Positions 45,201 to 54,150 are shown, counted from the stretch's first letter. The stretch is 64,000 bases of DNA from Perlucidibaca sp. (GCA_023265995.1 JAHFSA010000001.1:124001-188000); one strand, 5' to 3'. Notes: generated from the letters alone by a model not told the origin. Translations and numbers: made by a program.

Positions 45201-47155
45201 AGCGAGATTCCATCGTTGGGGTCGAGGGCAGCCATCCGTGCGGCACGGTTGGCCTTGAGGGCGGGTCGTGATGTGGCAACGGCCTCGTCGTCATCGAGCA
45301 GGGCGACATCGGTGGCCGGTTTGCTGGCCGGCCTGTTAGCCAAAGCAGGCAGATCGCTGTCGCCGGGCAGGCCCGAGGCCAGCAGCGCGCCATCGCTGTC
45401 GGGGAACAACGCGAGCTGGCCAGACCAGTCGTTGGAGCGAGCCTCGGGAGCGTCGCGGTAGTGGCCTTCAACCAAAGCCGGAGGCGGCAGCACACGGCCG
45501 GTGAAATTGCGGTCGGCGTAGTAGCGAATCTTCTTGGCCTGAATCGGCGGATGGCCGGAGACCATCACCACGGCGTCATCCGGCGGCAGCTGCATGACCT
45601 CACCGGGCGTGAGCAGCGGCCGTGCTGTCTCCTGCCGCGAGACCATGAGATGCCCCAGCCATGGCGCCAGGCGGTGGCCGGCGTAGTTGCGCTGCGCTTT
45701 CAGCTCGGTGGCCGTGCCTAAGGCATCGGAGATGCGCTTGGCCGTGCGCTCGTCATTGGTGGCGAAGGCGATTCGCACATGGCAGTTGTCGAGGATGGCG
45801 TGATTGGGGCCATAGGCCTTGTCGATCTGGTTCAGGGACTGCGCGATCAGGAACGCACGCAGGCCGTAGCCGGCCATGAAGGCCAGCGCACTCTCGAAAA
45901 AATCGAGCCGGCCCAGTGCCGGGAACTCGTCCAGCATGAGCAGCAGCTTGTGCTTGCGGGCAATGCCGTCGCTGCCATCCAGCGATTCGGTGAGACGACG
46001 GCCAATCTGGTTGAGCAGGAGACGGATCAGCGGCTTGGTGCGGCTGATGTCGGACGGCGGCACGACCAGATACAGCGACACCGGATGCTCAGCGCTGATC
46101 AGGTCAGCGATGCGCCAGTCACAGCGCGAAGTGACCTCGGCCACGGTCGGGTCACGGTACAGACCCAGAAAGCTCATGGCCGTCGACAGCACGCCCGAGC
46201 GCTCGTTCTCGCTCTTGTTCATCACCTCACGGGCGGCGGATGCCACCACGGGATGCGGCCCCTCCGGCAGATGCCGGGTGGTCATCATCCGATGCAGCGC
46301 GTTCTCGAAGGTGCGTGCCGGGTCGGAGAGAAAGTTGGCGACGCCGCGCAGCGTCTTGTCGCTACCGGCATAGAGCACATGCAAGATGGCACCGACCAGC
46401 AAGGCATGGCTGGTCTTCTCCCAGTGGTTGCGCTTCTCCAGTGCGCCCTCGGGGTCGACCAGAATGTCAGCGATGTTCTGCACATCGCTGACTTCATGCG
46501 CACCGCGCCGGACTTCCAGCAGCGGGTTGTAGGCCGCCGAGCGCGCATCGGTCGGGTTGAACAGCACGCAGTGCGAGAAGCGCGAACGCCAGCCGGCGGT
46601 CAGCGTCCAGTTCTCGCCCTTGATGTCGTGAATAACAGCCGAGCCCGGCCAGGTCAGCAGCGTGGGCACCACCAGACCAACGCCCTTGCCCGAGCGGGTC
46701 GGCGCGAAGGCCATGACGTGCTCTGGGCCTTCGTGCCGCAGATAGCTCAGTGATGTACGCCCCAGGAACACACCAGCGGCATCCGTCAGGCCGGCCGAAG
46801 CGACCTCATCATCCGAGGCCCAACGCGCTGAACCATAGGTGGTAACCAGTTGGGACTGCCGGCTACGCCAGACTGACAGCGCGATGGCCACAGCCACCGC
46901 GACCAGACTGCTGCCAGCGGCAATCAGCCCACCTGTCGCGAAGACGTGCGGCGCGTAGACATCGTAGAAGTACCACCAGTGCAGGAACTGCCAAGGGTAG
47001 AAGACGGGATGATCAGCGAGGAGAAACCACGGGGCGCCGAGTTGCGCCTGATAGGCCAGTGCCGAGGCGACGTACTGTGTTGCCCCCCAGGTCCCCAGCA
47101 GCACAATGCCGAGAACCAGCAGCACCTGACCAACCAGCACACCGGACGCCTGCAT
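45197..47155 (-). CDS. traG: Conjugal transfer coupling protein TraG (VirD4-like)
   Basis: A 652-residue type IV coupling protein that delivers the relaxase-DNA complex to the secretion channel. Two N-terminal membrane segments (about 9-32 and 70-92); Walker A in MAFAPTRSGKGVGLVVPTLL; Walker B in KLLLMLDEFPALGRLDFFES. The ATG at 47155 has GGGAGG five bases upstream; a longer frame (to 47185) is less likely. First gene of a leftward operon running to 35272. The retron lies directly upstream on the opposite strand, so the traG promoter and the retron's RNA region share the 315 bp between them. Confidence 0.92.
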   Translation of the reverse strand: MQASGVLVGQVLLVLGIVLLGTWGATQYVASALAYQAQLGAPWFLLADHPVFYPWQFLHWWYFYDVYAPHVFATGGLIAAGSSLVAVAVAIALSVWRSRQSQLVTTYGSARWASDDEVASAGLTDAAGVFLGRTSLSYLRHEGPEHVMAFAPTRSGKGVGLVVPTLLTWPGSAVIHDIKGENWTLTAGWRSRFSHCVLFNPTDARSAAYNPLLEVRRGAHEVSDVQNIADILVDPEGALEKRNHWEKTSHALLVGAILHVLYAGSDKTLRGVANFLSDPARTFENALHRMMTTRHLPEGPHPVVASAAREVMNKSENERSGVLSTAMSFLGLYRDPTVAEVTSRCDWRIADLISAEHPVSLYLVVPPSDISRTKPLIRLLLNQIGRRLTESLDGSDGIARKHKLLLMLDEFPALGRLDFFESALAFMAGYGLRAFLIAQSLNQIDKAYGPNHAILDNCHVRIAFATNDERTAKRISDALGTATELKAQRNYAGHRLAPWLGHLMVSRQETARPLLTPGEVMQLPPDDAVVMVSGHPPIQAKKIRYYADRNFTGRVLPPPALVEGHYRDAPEARSNDWSGQLALFPDSDGALLASGLPGDSDLPALANRPASKPATDVALLDDDEAVATSRPALKANRAARMAALDPNDGISL

Positions 47156-47221
47156 GGCGACCTCCCGACCCGTACCATCCGGCACAGGAGGTCTGTGCCG
47201 TCACGGCAGGGTCAGGGGCCT

Positions 47222-47450
47222 GGGGAGTGCTGGACAAATTCCGATGCAGCCAGAATTCATGCATTTCTAGTCTCAATGCATGGAGGAAATTGGCACGAAA
47301 ATCACGAGGGCATTGACGAAATTAAGAGTTTGTGTATTCTTACATGGCCTTGCTCAAAATATTAATCTGGGCTGTTAAAATGCAGTCTAAACCAACAAGG
47401 GCAGTAGCTACACTCGTGCTGCACAATGTTTACAACTTGACGTACTCCTC
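47222..47450 (+). ncRNA. Candidate retron msr-msd non-coding RNA
   Basis: The 285-bp gap before the retron reverse transcriptase contains structure expected of an msr-msd RNA. A perfect 8-bp stem, CATGCATT at 47258-47265 with AATGCATG at 47275-47282, lies just after an AGC (47248-47250). GGGGAGTGC at 47222-47230 can pair, with two G-U pairs, with GTACTCCTC at 47442-47450, in the position of the a1/a2 stem. In known retrons the branching G adjoins the a1/a2 stem; here it is 17 bases away, so the exact boundaries are uncertain. Confidence 0.4.
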
Positions 47451-47470
47451 GCGCTCCGTAAAGTGAAATA

Positions 47471-49120
47471 ATGAGCAAGGCACCAACCCTCCCTATATTT
47501 GATATAAAACTGATGACCCCATCAGATCTTGCCATATTTCTCGGAACGAGCTACGGCAAGATAAAGCACCTATACTACAATAATGACATAAGCGGGCATT
47601 ATGAAACATTTACCATCCCAAAGAAAAATGGATCGCAAAGAGAAATAAAATCACCAAGCAAAAAGCTCAAGCATCTACAGGAAAGGATGCTACCTCTACT
47701 AGATAGCATCTATGCGCCTAGGGACTGCGTAAAGGCTTTTACAAAAAAGACGTCCATTTACGATAATGCAAAGCCTCACACATCCAAAAGCTTTGTTTTC
47801 AATATTGATCTAAAAGATTTCTTTCAGACAATTACATTCCCTAGAATAAGGGGAATGCTCGTATCCCCACCTTATGAAATTCCAATTGAGACTGCAACCG
47901 TCATTGCTCACCTATGTACTTTGCAAGGTTCATTACCTCAAGGCGCACCCACGTCACCCATTCTCTCCAACATGATATGCTCAAGACTTGACAGAGAACT
48001 AATAAGGCTTGCGTCATCAAAAAAAGCAACTTACACACGATACGCTGACGACATAACTTTCTCATTTTCCTGCCCAGCGCAATTCATTCCAAATGGCATC
48101 GTTAAGCAAAGTATCGAATCCAGTCACTATTATTGCGCCCCAGGCTTTGAGTTAGAGCAAATAATTAATGGCAACGGATTTTTCATTAATGAAAGCAAGA
48201 CACGACTACAGAGCCGAAACGAGCGTCAAGTAGTAACCGGACTCACCGTCAACAAGAAAGTCAATTTAAACAGGAAATATATCAGAAAAACCTCAGCTAT
48301 AATTCATAGCATGGAAGTAAGTCAGGGCTTCCCGCAGGACCCTATTTTGTCCATGAAAACTGAGAAACACACATATGGACGCCTGCTTTTCATAAAACAA
48401 ATTAGAGGAGAAGACGATGAAATTTATCGAAAGCTAGCAATACGCTTCAATCATTCATCAAAAATATGCAAAGCGCCACTTGCCAAAAAGAAATCAAAGC
48501 CAAAAGATCACAATATAATATATGGCGAAGCATTCTCAATGCGATGCTGGGTTCTGGAAAGCGATGAAAATATTATGCAAGCCACTGGCTTCATGATAAA
48601 AGGAAACAAGCTGATAACTTGCGCCCACTTCTTGACGCCAGGAACCGATACCCCAATAGATAAATGCACTGGCTTTTTACCGGGAAGCCCACACATCAAA
48701 TTTGAATTCAAAGTTGCAGAAATGCACGCCGTGTATGATATTGCGATTTTGGACTTTGAAACGAAGCAAGAATATGAACACCCATTTTTTGAATTAGGGG
48801 ACAGCTCACAACTAGAAATTGGACAAAAAATATCAGTCCTTGGATATCCAAACTTCAAAGCCTCATCAACTCAAGTTTCTAGGCAATGGGCAAAAATAAC
48901 AAACTTCTGTACGCTGAGCACAAAAAGACTAGCTGAAATTGATAAGAATATATATAGCGGAAATAGCGGTGGCCCCGTATTAAATGATGAGCAAAGTGTT
49001 ATTGGCATTGCGGCACGCGGGGCGGACGACGACACTCATCATAACGCCTTCATACTGTCAAACCATATCAGCACCATGACCTCATCTGGCCTAAGTGATA
49101 CCAAAAAAAATATTGCGTAA
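47471..49120 (+). CDS. Retron reverse transcriptase fused to trypsin-like protease
   Basis: 549 residues. The N-terminal RT domain has the retron-specific NAxxH motif (NAKPH at 99-103), QGAPTSPILSN, the catalytic YADD at 191-194 and the VTG motif at 255-257. The C-terminal domain is a trypsin-like serine protease with His386 (LITCAHFL), Asp423 (YDIAILDF) and Ser499 (YSGNSGGPV), a full triad. Retron RTs make a branched RNA-DNA from an msr-msd RNA and, with an effector, give anti-phage abortive infection; here the effector is fused. RT-protease fusions have been listed as a separate retron type (type XI, from memory). The gene is far more AT-rich than its neighbours and sits between traG and the truncated relaxase. 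Confidence 0.87.
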   Translation: MSKAPTLPIFDIKLMTPSDLAIFLGTSYGKIKHLYYNNDISGHYETFTIPKKNGSQREIKSPSKKLKHLQERMLPLLDSIYAPRDCVKAFTKKTSIYDNAKPHTSKSFVFNIDLKDFFQTITFPRIRGMLVSPPYEIPIETATVIAHLCTLQGSLPQGAPTSPILSNMICSRLDRELIRLASSKKATYTRYADDITFSFSCPAQFIPNGIVKQSIESSHYYCAPGFELEQIINGNGFFINESKTRLQSRNERQVVTGLTVNKKVNLNRKYIRKTSAIIHSMEVSQGFPQDPILSMKTEKHTYGRLLFIKQIRGEDDEIYRKLAIRFNHSSKICKAPLAKKKSKPKDHNIIYGEAFSMRCWVLESDENIMQATGFMIKGNKLITCAHFLTPGTDTPIDKCTGFLPGSPHIKFEFKVAEMHAVYDIAILDFETKQEYEHPFFELGDSSQLEIGQKISVLGYPNFKASSTQVSRQWAKITNFCTLSTKRLAEIDKNIYSGNSGGPVLNDEQSVIGIAARGADDDTHHNAFILSNHISTMTSSGLSDTKKNIA

Positions 49121-49122
49121 TT

Positions 49123-50103
49123 TTAATAAATTCGCATTATTTCGCAATCCTTGGATCGTAAAATGTGTGCTTGGGCATCTAGGCCATGTAGCCTCATCTT
49201 GATATCTACACCCAACTGCCATACCTGTCCTGAAATTTCCTTGCACAGCCCCATACCCTCCAGGTACTGCAGCCGGCCGATCAGCAACCTTCGGTAGCGC
49301 TGATCCCGGCACTGCTCGGCGAGCCCCTGCAGCGTCACTCGCCCGTCCGGCGCCATGCGCTGCAGCGCACGATCCAGCCCTGTCCAACCCGGCCGCTCGA
49401 CCTCTCGCTGCTGCTCACGCTGGATCTCCAGCTCCGTCTTCGGGCCCAACCAGCGCGTGGCGATTTCACTCCCACGCTGCCGCATCCCGGAGCCGATGTA
49501 CTCCCGTGCAATCACCAGGTCGCGGCCATCCGCCTGCTTCCCGCGCAGAACGATATGCGTGTGCGGGTTGTCGGTGTTCCAGTGGTCCACCGCCACCCAG
49601 TCCAGCGGCGTGCCCAAGTCGGCCTGCACCTGCGTCATCAGCTCGCGGGTATAGCTCTTGAGGTCGCCCAGCTGGTCCGCATCGGCCGGCGAGACGATGA
49701 ACCGGAACTGGTGTCGGTCATCGCGCACGCGGCGCTCGAAGGCGTCCATGTCGGCCTCATCCGTATGCGGCCCATAGGCCTGTCCCTGTTCGCCTTCCGG
49801 CCCGACACCCTCGCGCTTGATGTAGCGCAAATGCGTGATGGTCGACCGTGCGCCAGCTCGTTGCAGATTAACCAGACGCGTCTTGATGACCACGCGCCTG
49901 GCCTTGCGACCAAGCCCCTGTCCCATCATCCGTGAAGCCACTTTGCCGCGCCCCAGCGATGCACCCGTGCGCGCCGCTGGCCGGTTCAGCGCACGGCCTC
50001 CGGCCTTGCTCGCCTCACGGATCACCTGGCTGACAAAGCGCTGGTGCCGCCCCTTGGGCGTGCCCGGCCGGACATCGAAGCCATCCTCATTACGCCCTGA
50101 CAT
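49123..50103 (-). CDS. Relaxase (DUF3363/TraI type), C-terminally truncated
   Basis: 326 residues of a MOBP-like relaxase. The His triad motif HWNTDNPHTHIVLRGKQ is at about 179-195, and a likely catalytic tyrosine is in THLRYIKREGV near 93. Homologues in Tn4371-type ICEs are about 650 residues; here the sequence leaves the family after GLCKEISGQVW and ends in AT-rich DNA two bases from the retron's stop. The nicking domain may be intact but the C-terminal half is gone. Start ATG at 50103 chosen for the family start (MSGRNEDGFDVRPG). Confidence 0.75.
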   Translation of the reverse strand: MSGRNEDGFDVRPGTPKGRHQRFVSQVIREASKAGGRALNRPAARTGASLGRGKVASRMMGQGLGRKARRVVIKTRLVNLQRAGARSTITHLRYIKREGVGPEGEQGQAYGPHTDEADMDAFERRVRDDRHQFRFIVSPADADQLGDLKSYTRELMTQVQADLGTPLDWVAVDHWNTDNPHTHIVLRGKQADGRDLVIAREYIGSGMRQRGSEIATRWLGPKTELEIQREQQREVERPGWTGLDRALQRMAPDGRVTLQGLAEQCRDQRYRRLLIGRLQYLEGMGLCKEISGQVWQLGVDIKMRLHGLDAQAHILRSKDCEIMRIY

Positions 50104-50248
50104 GGTGCAGGCTCCAGCGTGCTTGAGCGCGCTCCGTCGAAGACGGCACGCGCTTGGCCCAGTGTTTGCCACGTGTCCGCGCTTTCTGCGGCACGCGGTT
50201 GATGTGGTGTCGTGCTGCGTGAAGCGGAGCACAGGGAGGGCATTGAGC

Positions 50249-50280
50249 ACGGCCACGTGCCGTCCCCTTTTATCTTGCCC
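50249..50280 (+). other. Candidate oriT (IncP-like nic site)
   Basis: TATCTTG|CCC at 50271-50280 differs by one base from the RP4-type nic core TATCCTG|CCC. An inverted repeat ACGGC-CACGT-GCCGT (50249-50263) lies just upstream, as in IncP origins. It lies between the relaxase and traF genes, the usual place. Not experimentally known. Confidence 0.4.
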
Positions 50281-50307
50281 TCCCGCTTTTCGCTCGCTCC
50301 CGCTCGC

Positions 50308-50832
50308 TCAATGACCGCCTGAGTCATCAGGCAGCCAGGTCCACAGGGGGCGAGCACGGCCAATCACGCGCGCTCGCGTAACCGGGCCGAAGTAGCGGCT
50401 GTCGTAGGAAGCGGCGCTGGTCTCGCTCAGCAGGAACAGCTCATCAGCCGCGAGACGACGACAGCCACGCCAGGCAAAGAGTGGTCGCCCCTGCGCGTCG
50501 GCGGACAGCAGACGCGCAACCGGACGACCATCAATCAGCACGGCATCCGCTCGCACGCAGACATGCTGTGGTGCGCGAGCCGCAATGTGCTTCACCAAGG
50601 GAATGCCTGACGGCAGGTAGCCGCGCTGCGCAGCAAGTGCCGCTGCTGCGTCAGGCAAGTGCACCAGTACATGCTCACCGACCTGCAGTTGCTCCGCAGG
50701 GTCGATGGCATACAAGCCTTCAGGCGCACTACTGCTCGGGTTGTAGATCACGCACGAAGGCATGGTGGCGGTCGTCACCACGGCCAGCGCACTGACAGCC
50801 AGCGACATGCTGGTGAGGATCAGCCGATTCAT
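50308..50832 (-). CDS. traF: TraF conjugal transfer peptidase (S26 family)
   Basis: A 174-residue signal-peptidase-like protease. N-terminal membrane segment (about 5-25), catalytic serine in NPSSSAPEGLYAI and catalytic lysine in IPLVKHIAARAP. TraF proteases process and cyclise the TrbC pilin. Overlaps the DUF2840 gene by 4 bases in a leftward operon with parA. Confidence 0.87.
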   Translation of the reverse strand: MNRLILTSMSLAVSALAVVTTATMPSCVIYNPSSSAPEGLYAIDPAEQLQVGEHVLVHLPDAAAALAAQRGYLPSGIPLVKHIAARAPQHVCVRADAVLIDGRPVARLLSADAQGRPLFAWRGCRRLAADELFLLSETSAASYDSRYFGPVTRARVIGRARPLWTWLPDDSGGH

Positions 50833-51293
50833 CGCAGCATCTCCCGTCGCTGGGCTGCCTCATGGCGCGCTGTCGTGTAGATCGGCAACGGCTGACGCGC
50901 CGCGATGTGGTGCTGCACCAGTCGCCAGTAATCGACGGCGACATGCGCAGGCGGCATCCCTGATGCCTCCAATCGGTCTATCAGACCCAGCAGCTCCATC
51001 ACCCGTGTCTGGCCGGAGCCGCGCAACAGGATGTGCGCGCCCGGCTGCACGCCGACGACCTGACTCATGCTTTCATCAGGCGCCGCAGCCTGCATGACCA
51101 TGAGCACCCAGCGCGTTGTGCCGTAGCGATTGGCCTGCCACTCGACACGGCAGAACACGCTGCCCGGTGCGAAGTCCGCCACGCGCCGTTGTGCATCGAT
51201 GTCATGTACAGCCACCGGATCACCAAAGCGCAGCGAGACATTCACGCAATCCGGGACGAAGACCAGCTGCACCCGCGTCAGCGGCAGGCTCAT
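50829..51293 (-). CDS. DUF2840 protein
   Basis: 154 residues: LTRVQLVFVPDCVNVSLRFG, GSVFCRVEWQANRYGTTRWV and QVVGVQPGAHILLRGSGQTR. The family is confined to conjugative elements, always between the ParB-like gene and traF; no function is known. Overlaps both neighbours by 4 bases. Confidence 0.82.
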   Translation of the reverse strand: MSLPLTRVQLVFVPDCVNVSLRFGDPVAVHDIDAQRRVADFAPGSVFCRVEWQANRYGTTRWVLMVMQAAAPDESMSQVVGVQPGAHILLRGSGQTRVMELLGLIDRLEASGMPPAHVAVDYWRLVQHHIAARQPLPIYTTARHEAAQRREMLR

Positions 51294-51541
51294 GTCTCGT
51301 CCTCGGGAAAGTGCTTTTCCAGCAGCTCACGCAGCAGGTAAGTCACCGTCCTGCCCTGCTTGAACGCCGCAACCTTGATGCGGGCGCGCATCTCCGGCGT
51401 GACATCCAGCGTCATGCGGGCGGTGTAGATATCTGCTCGCTGCGGCCCAGGCTGCAGTGCCGTGTGTTTGTCCTGCCGCACCCAAGCTTCCAGCGAGGGA
51501 TCGGCAGACGGCCGCTGGCCGAAGGGCATGCGCCGGCTCAT
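51290..51541 (-). CDS. ParB-like/ribbon-helix-helix partition accessory protein
   Basis: 83 residues; the C-terminal [20 protein letters not shown], then [20 protein letters not shown], is a ribbon-helix-helix. Overlaps parA by 4 bases. In Tn4371-type elements the gene after parA is often called parB; here it is a small DNA-binding protein that probably marks the partition site or represses the operon. Confidence 0.7.
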   Translation of the reverse strand: MSRRMPFGQRPSADPSLEAWVRQDKHTALQPGPQRADIYTARMTLDVTPEMRARIKVAAFKQGRTVTYLLRELLEKHFPEDET

Positions 51542-52176
51542 GACGACCTCCAGAGCATTTCAGCCGCGAGGAGACGGATCTCTTCGGCTGCCCTGCCCTC
51601 GGGCTCCATTTCGCTCGCCAAGGCCCCTGCGGCGACGCTATCGGCGAAAACGATGCGTTGCCGTACCTCGGCCGCGAGTGCCGGCAAAGGCTGCTCAGAG
51701 AGCGCTTGACGCACTTCCCGGCCGATGACGGTATGACTGACCCGGCGATTGATCACGAAAGCGGCCTGCATGGCTGGCTTGAAGATTCTCGCCTCCTGGA
51801 TCAGGGCGACCATCTCGGCACTGGCCCAGATGTCGTAGGGGCTGGGCTGCACCGGGATCAGCACCAGATCGCTGGCCAGCAGTGCGGAACGCGCCAAGGC
51901 AGCAACTCGGGGTGGCCCGTCGATGATCACGTGGTCGACACCACGGGCCATCGCAGGTGCTTCCTGATGCAAGGTCTCGCGAGCGAGTCCGATCACCGTG
52001 AAGAGACGTTCAAATCCGCTCTGGATGCGTCGCTGTGACCAGTCCAGTGACGAACCCTGTGGGTCGGCATCGATCAGCAACACCGACGCGCCTTGGCTCG
52101 CCAACTGGCCTGACAGGTGGGTCGCCAACGTGGTTTTGCCGACACCGCCTTTCTGGTTGAGCAAGGAAATGATCAT
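51538..52176 (-). CDS. parA: ParA-family partition ATPase
   Basis: 212 residues with the deviant Walker [21 protein letters not shown] at the N-terminus, a [13 protein letters not shown]' motif and [20 protein letters not shown]alker B. It separates or stabilises the excised or replicating element. First gene of the par-DUF2840-traF-relaxase run; its promoter lies next to the iterons. Confidence 0.92.
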   Translation of the reverse strand: MIISLLNQKGGVGKTTLATHLSGQLASQGASVLLIDADPQGSSLDWSQRRIQSGFERLFTVIGLARETLHQEAPAMARGVDHVIIDGPPRVAALARSALLASDLVLIPVQPSPYDIWASAEMVALIQEARIFKPAMQAAFVINRRVSHTVIGREVRQALSEQPLPALAAEVRQRIVFADSVAAGALASEMEPEGRAAEEIRLLAAEMLWRSS

Positions 52177-52305
52177 GTCGACCACCCCGCTGCCGGCATG
52201 ACTTGTCCACAGCAGGGGTTGGTCCCTACTACTGTTATGCTTTTATAGTTATATAAGTTAAGGAGAGCTGGAACGCAGGCAGCACAAGGGCTGCAGACCG
52301 AGTCG

Positions 52306-52369
52306 TGCGCCTGATAGCACGAGTGGTTTGCGCCTGATAGCACGACCTCTGCTGCGCCTGATAGCACGA
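52306..52369. repeat. Three 17-bp iterons between parA and repA
   Basis: TGCGCCTGATAGCACGA is repeated exactly at 52306-52322, 52329-52345 and 52353-52369 (23-24 bp period). They lie just downstream of repA and upstream of parA, the arrangement of a plasmid origin; RepA is their likely ligand. Confidence 0.78.
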
Positions 52370-52409
52370 ACGCTTTCACAGGATGTCCTCCGTTTTGTCT
52401 ACCGACCAG

Positions 52410-53264
52410 CTACGCCTGAGTACGATGCTCAGGCTGCGGCGAGAAGGTCAGGGTTTCGTGTCCGTCACGGCGCACGCGCACAGCCAGCCGATACCCCGGC
52501 AGGGCCTGACGCAATGCAATGCGGCGGATGTCCAACGCGAAATCGGAATAGCGAGCCATGGAGCCCGACTTGAGATAGAGGTGCTGAAAGCTGAAATGCC
52601 AACCGCCGGGCTGGCGCCCGCCGTGCTTGCGCACCAGCCGGTATAGCCAACGCTCAATGCCGCCCAGCAGCCCGAAATAGGCCCGGTCGATGGTGAGCAC
52701 CAACGAGTGCTCCAGAACGCCTGCGTAAAACCAGTCCGGCAGGATCAGCTCCAACCCCAGCGGCTTGCCGCTGAGATCGGCCAGCTCCTTCCACTCGTTG
52801 ATCCACGAGAACCGGTGCATGCGCCGGCCGGTGGTTTCTCGGATGGTGGTCGCCACGCTGGTGGATTGCAGACGATCCAACGCTGATTTCAGACGCTGAT
52901 AATCCCGCGCCGAGGTATTGCGCCCCATGAAGGTGAGCATTTCGTGCGGCGTCGAGCGCATCAGTCGCGATGTGCTCAAGCCATTATCGCGGGCATCCAT
53001 CAATTGGCTGGCCGCCCAGATCAGGATATCAGCATCCCAGATCGTGGCGATGCCATGCTCCAGTGTGCCCTCGACACGAATGCGCACTCCGCCCGTTTCA
53101 AACACGATGGGCCGAATACGCCGCGACTTGCCCAAGGCAAAGAACGGATGGGCCATCAAGTCCTGGGTATCGCGCGGCGTAGTCACCGATGGGCTGGCAT
53201 GGAATAAAACCAATTGCCCGCTTTCATCCGAGACCGCTGGCGCGTTATGCGCTTGAGGTAGCAT
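52410..53264 (-). CDS. repA: Replication initiator protein RepA
   Basis: 284 residues of the RepA replication-initiator family (PF10134-like): HPFFALGKSRRIRPIVFETG, IATIWDADILIWAASQLMDA, RLMRSTPHEMLTFMGRNTSA and YFGLLGGIERWLYRLVRKHG. It would initiate replication of the excised circle from the iterons at 52306-52369. Preceded by a small helix-turn-helix gene on the same strand. Confidence 0.87.
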   Translation of the reverse strand: MLPQAHNAPAVSDESGQLVLFHASPSVTTPRDTQDLMAHPFFALGKSRRIRPIVFETGGVRIRVEGTLEHGIATIWDADILIWAASQLMDARDNGLSTSRLMRSTPHEMLTFMGRNTSARDYQRLKSALDRLQSTSVATTIRETTGRRMHRFSWINEWKELADLSGKPLGLELILPDWFYAGVLEHSLVLTIDRAYFGLLGGIERWLYRLVRKHGGRQPGGWHFSFQHLYLKSGSMARYSDFALDIRRIALRQALPGYRLAVRVRRDGHETLTFSPQPEHRTQA

Positions 53265-53274
53265 GCGGATGTAC

Positions 53275-53511
53275 TCAATGCGCCGGATAGGTCGGGCCGA
53301 ACTCGAAATCAGCGGTCATCTGATAACCCCGCGCCGTTGCCCAGCGGATCAGATCCTCAATGTCATAACGCACAGCGCGACCGAACTTGAGGAACCGTGG
53401 GCCACAGCCCAGGACGCGGTGCTTTTCCAGTGTGCGTGGCGACAGCCGCAGGTAGGCTGCCGCCTCGCTGTTGGTGAGATATCTGCTTTCAGACGCGTCG
53501 TAGGTGGTCAT
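53275..53511 (-). CDS. Small helix-turn-helix (AlpA/MerR-like) protein
   Basis: About 78 residues: ESRYLTNSEAAAYLRLSPRT, then LEKHRVLGCGPRFLKFGRAV and RYDIEDL, a winged-helix excisionase-like domain. It lies 10 bp before repA and is usual at this place in the backbone. Start uncertain (53511 or 53535). Probably regulates repA. Confidence 0.75.
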   Translation of the reverse strand: MTTYDASESRYLTNSEAAAYLRLSPRTLEKHRVLGCGPRFLKFGRAVRYDIEDLIRWATARGYQMTADFEFGPTYPAH

Positions 53512-53772
53512 GGTCCATCTCACTAGGGATGACATGGGAGCAGCTGGTAGTGCTGCCTCATCGTCATCAAAAGCGAGCGCATGTGGTGTTCGAATTGGTT
53601 GTGCGATTGGAGGCCCATACACCGAAGTCAGGCCATTGAGATGGGACTCGTCAATGAGACCCAGTGGGCATTAATCCAAGCCATCAATGCATGAATGCCC
53701 ATCGCCACTTGAATTCATAATCGGCAGGCCATATAAAAATGAAACCGCCATAACACCCACCAAGGATTAAGC

Positions 53773-54099
53773 ATGTCCATCGACCTTTCCGTGTATTCCG
53801 TGCAACAGCTCGAAGAGCTGGCGACCCAGATTCAGGACGAAATCAAGCGCAAGAAAGCGGCCGTCAAAAAGAACCTGATCGCTGATCTGGAGCGCATTGC
53901 CCGCGAAGCCGGCGTGTCGCTGAGCGATCTCTTTGGTGACGGTGCCAAGGCTGCCCCGGCCAAGCGCCAATCCAAGGTTGCGGCCAAGTACCGCAACCCG
54001 AACAATCAGGACCAGACCTGGTCCGGTCGTGGTCGCCAGCCGCTCTGGCTGGCTGCTCTGCTCGCCGAAGGCAAGCAGCTCGAAGAGCTGGCCATCTGA
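53773..54099 (+). CDS. H-NS histone-family protein
   Basis: 108 residues: a helical N-terminal oligomerisation region (VYSVQQLEELATQIQDEIKR) and the H-NS C-terminal DNA-binding motif KYRNPNNQDQTWSGRGRQPL. H-NS-like proteins on mobile elements silence AT-rich cargo; here AT-rich defence genes are nearby. A ribosome-like AAGGA precedes the ATG; 260 bp of non-coding DNA separate it from the divergent helix-turn-helix gene. Confidence 0.87.
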   Translation: MSIDLSVYSVQQLEELATQIQDEIKRKKAAVKKNLIADLERIAREAGVSLSDLFGDGAKAAPAKRQSKVAAKYRNPNNQDQTWSGRGRQPLWLAALLAEGKQLEELAI

Positions 54100-54150
54100 G
54101 GCAAAGCGGCAGCGGAGTCGACGACTCCCTGCCTGCCTTGTACGCCCCCA

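Noticed and set aside
47471..49120. Group II intron maturase or diversity-generating retroelement RT
   Set aside because: The NAxxH and VTG motifs and the fused protease point to a retron; no maturase domain, intron structure or template/variable repeat pair was seen.
52306..52369. CRISPR array
   Set aside because: Only three 17-bp repeats with 6-7 bp spacers next to repA; these are iterons. No CRISPR array or cas gene was seen in the window.
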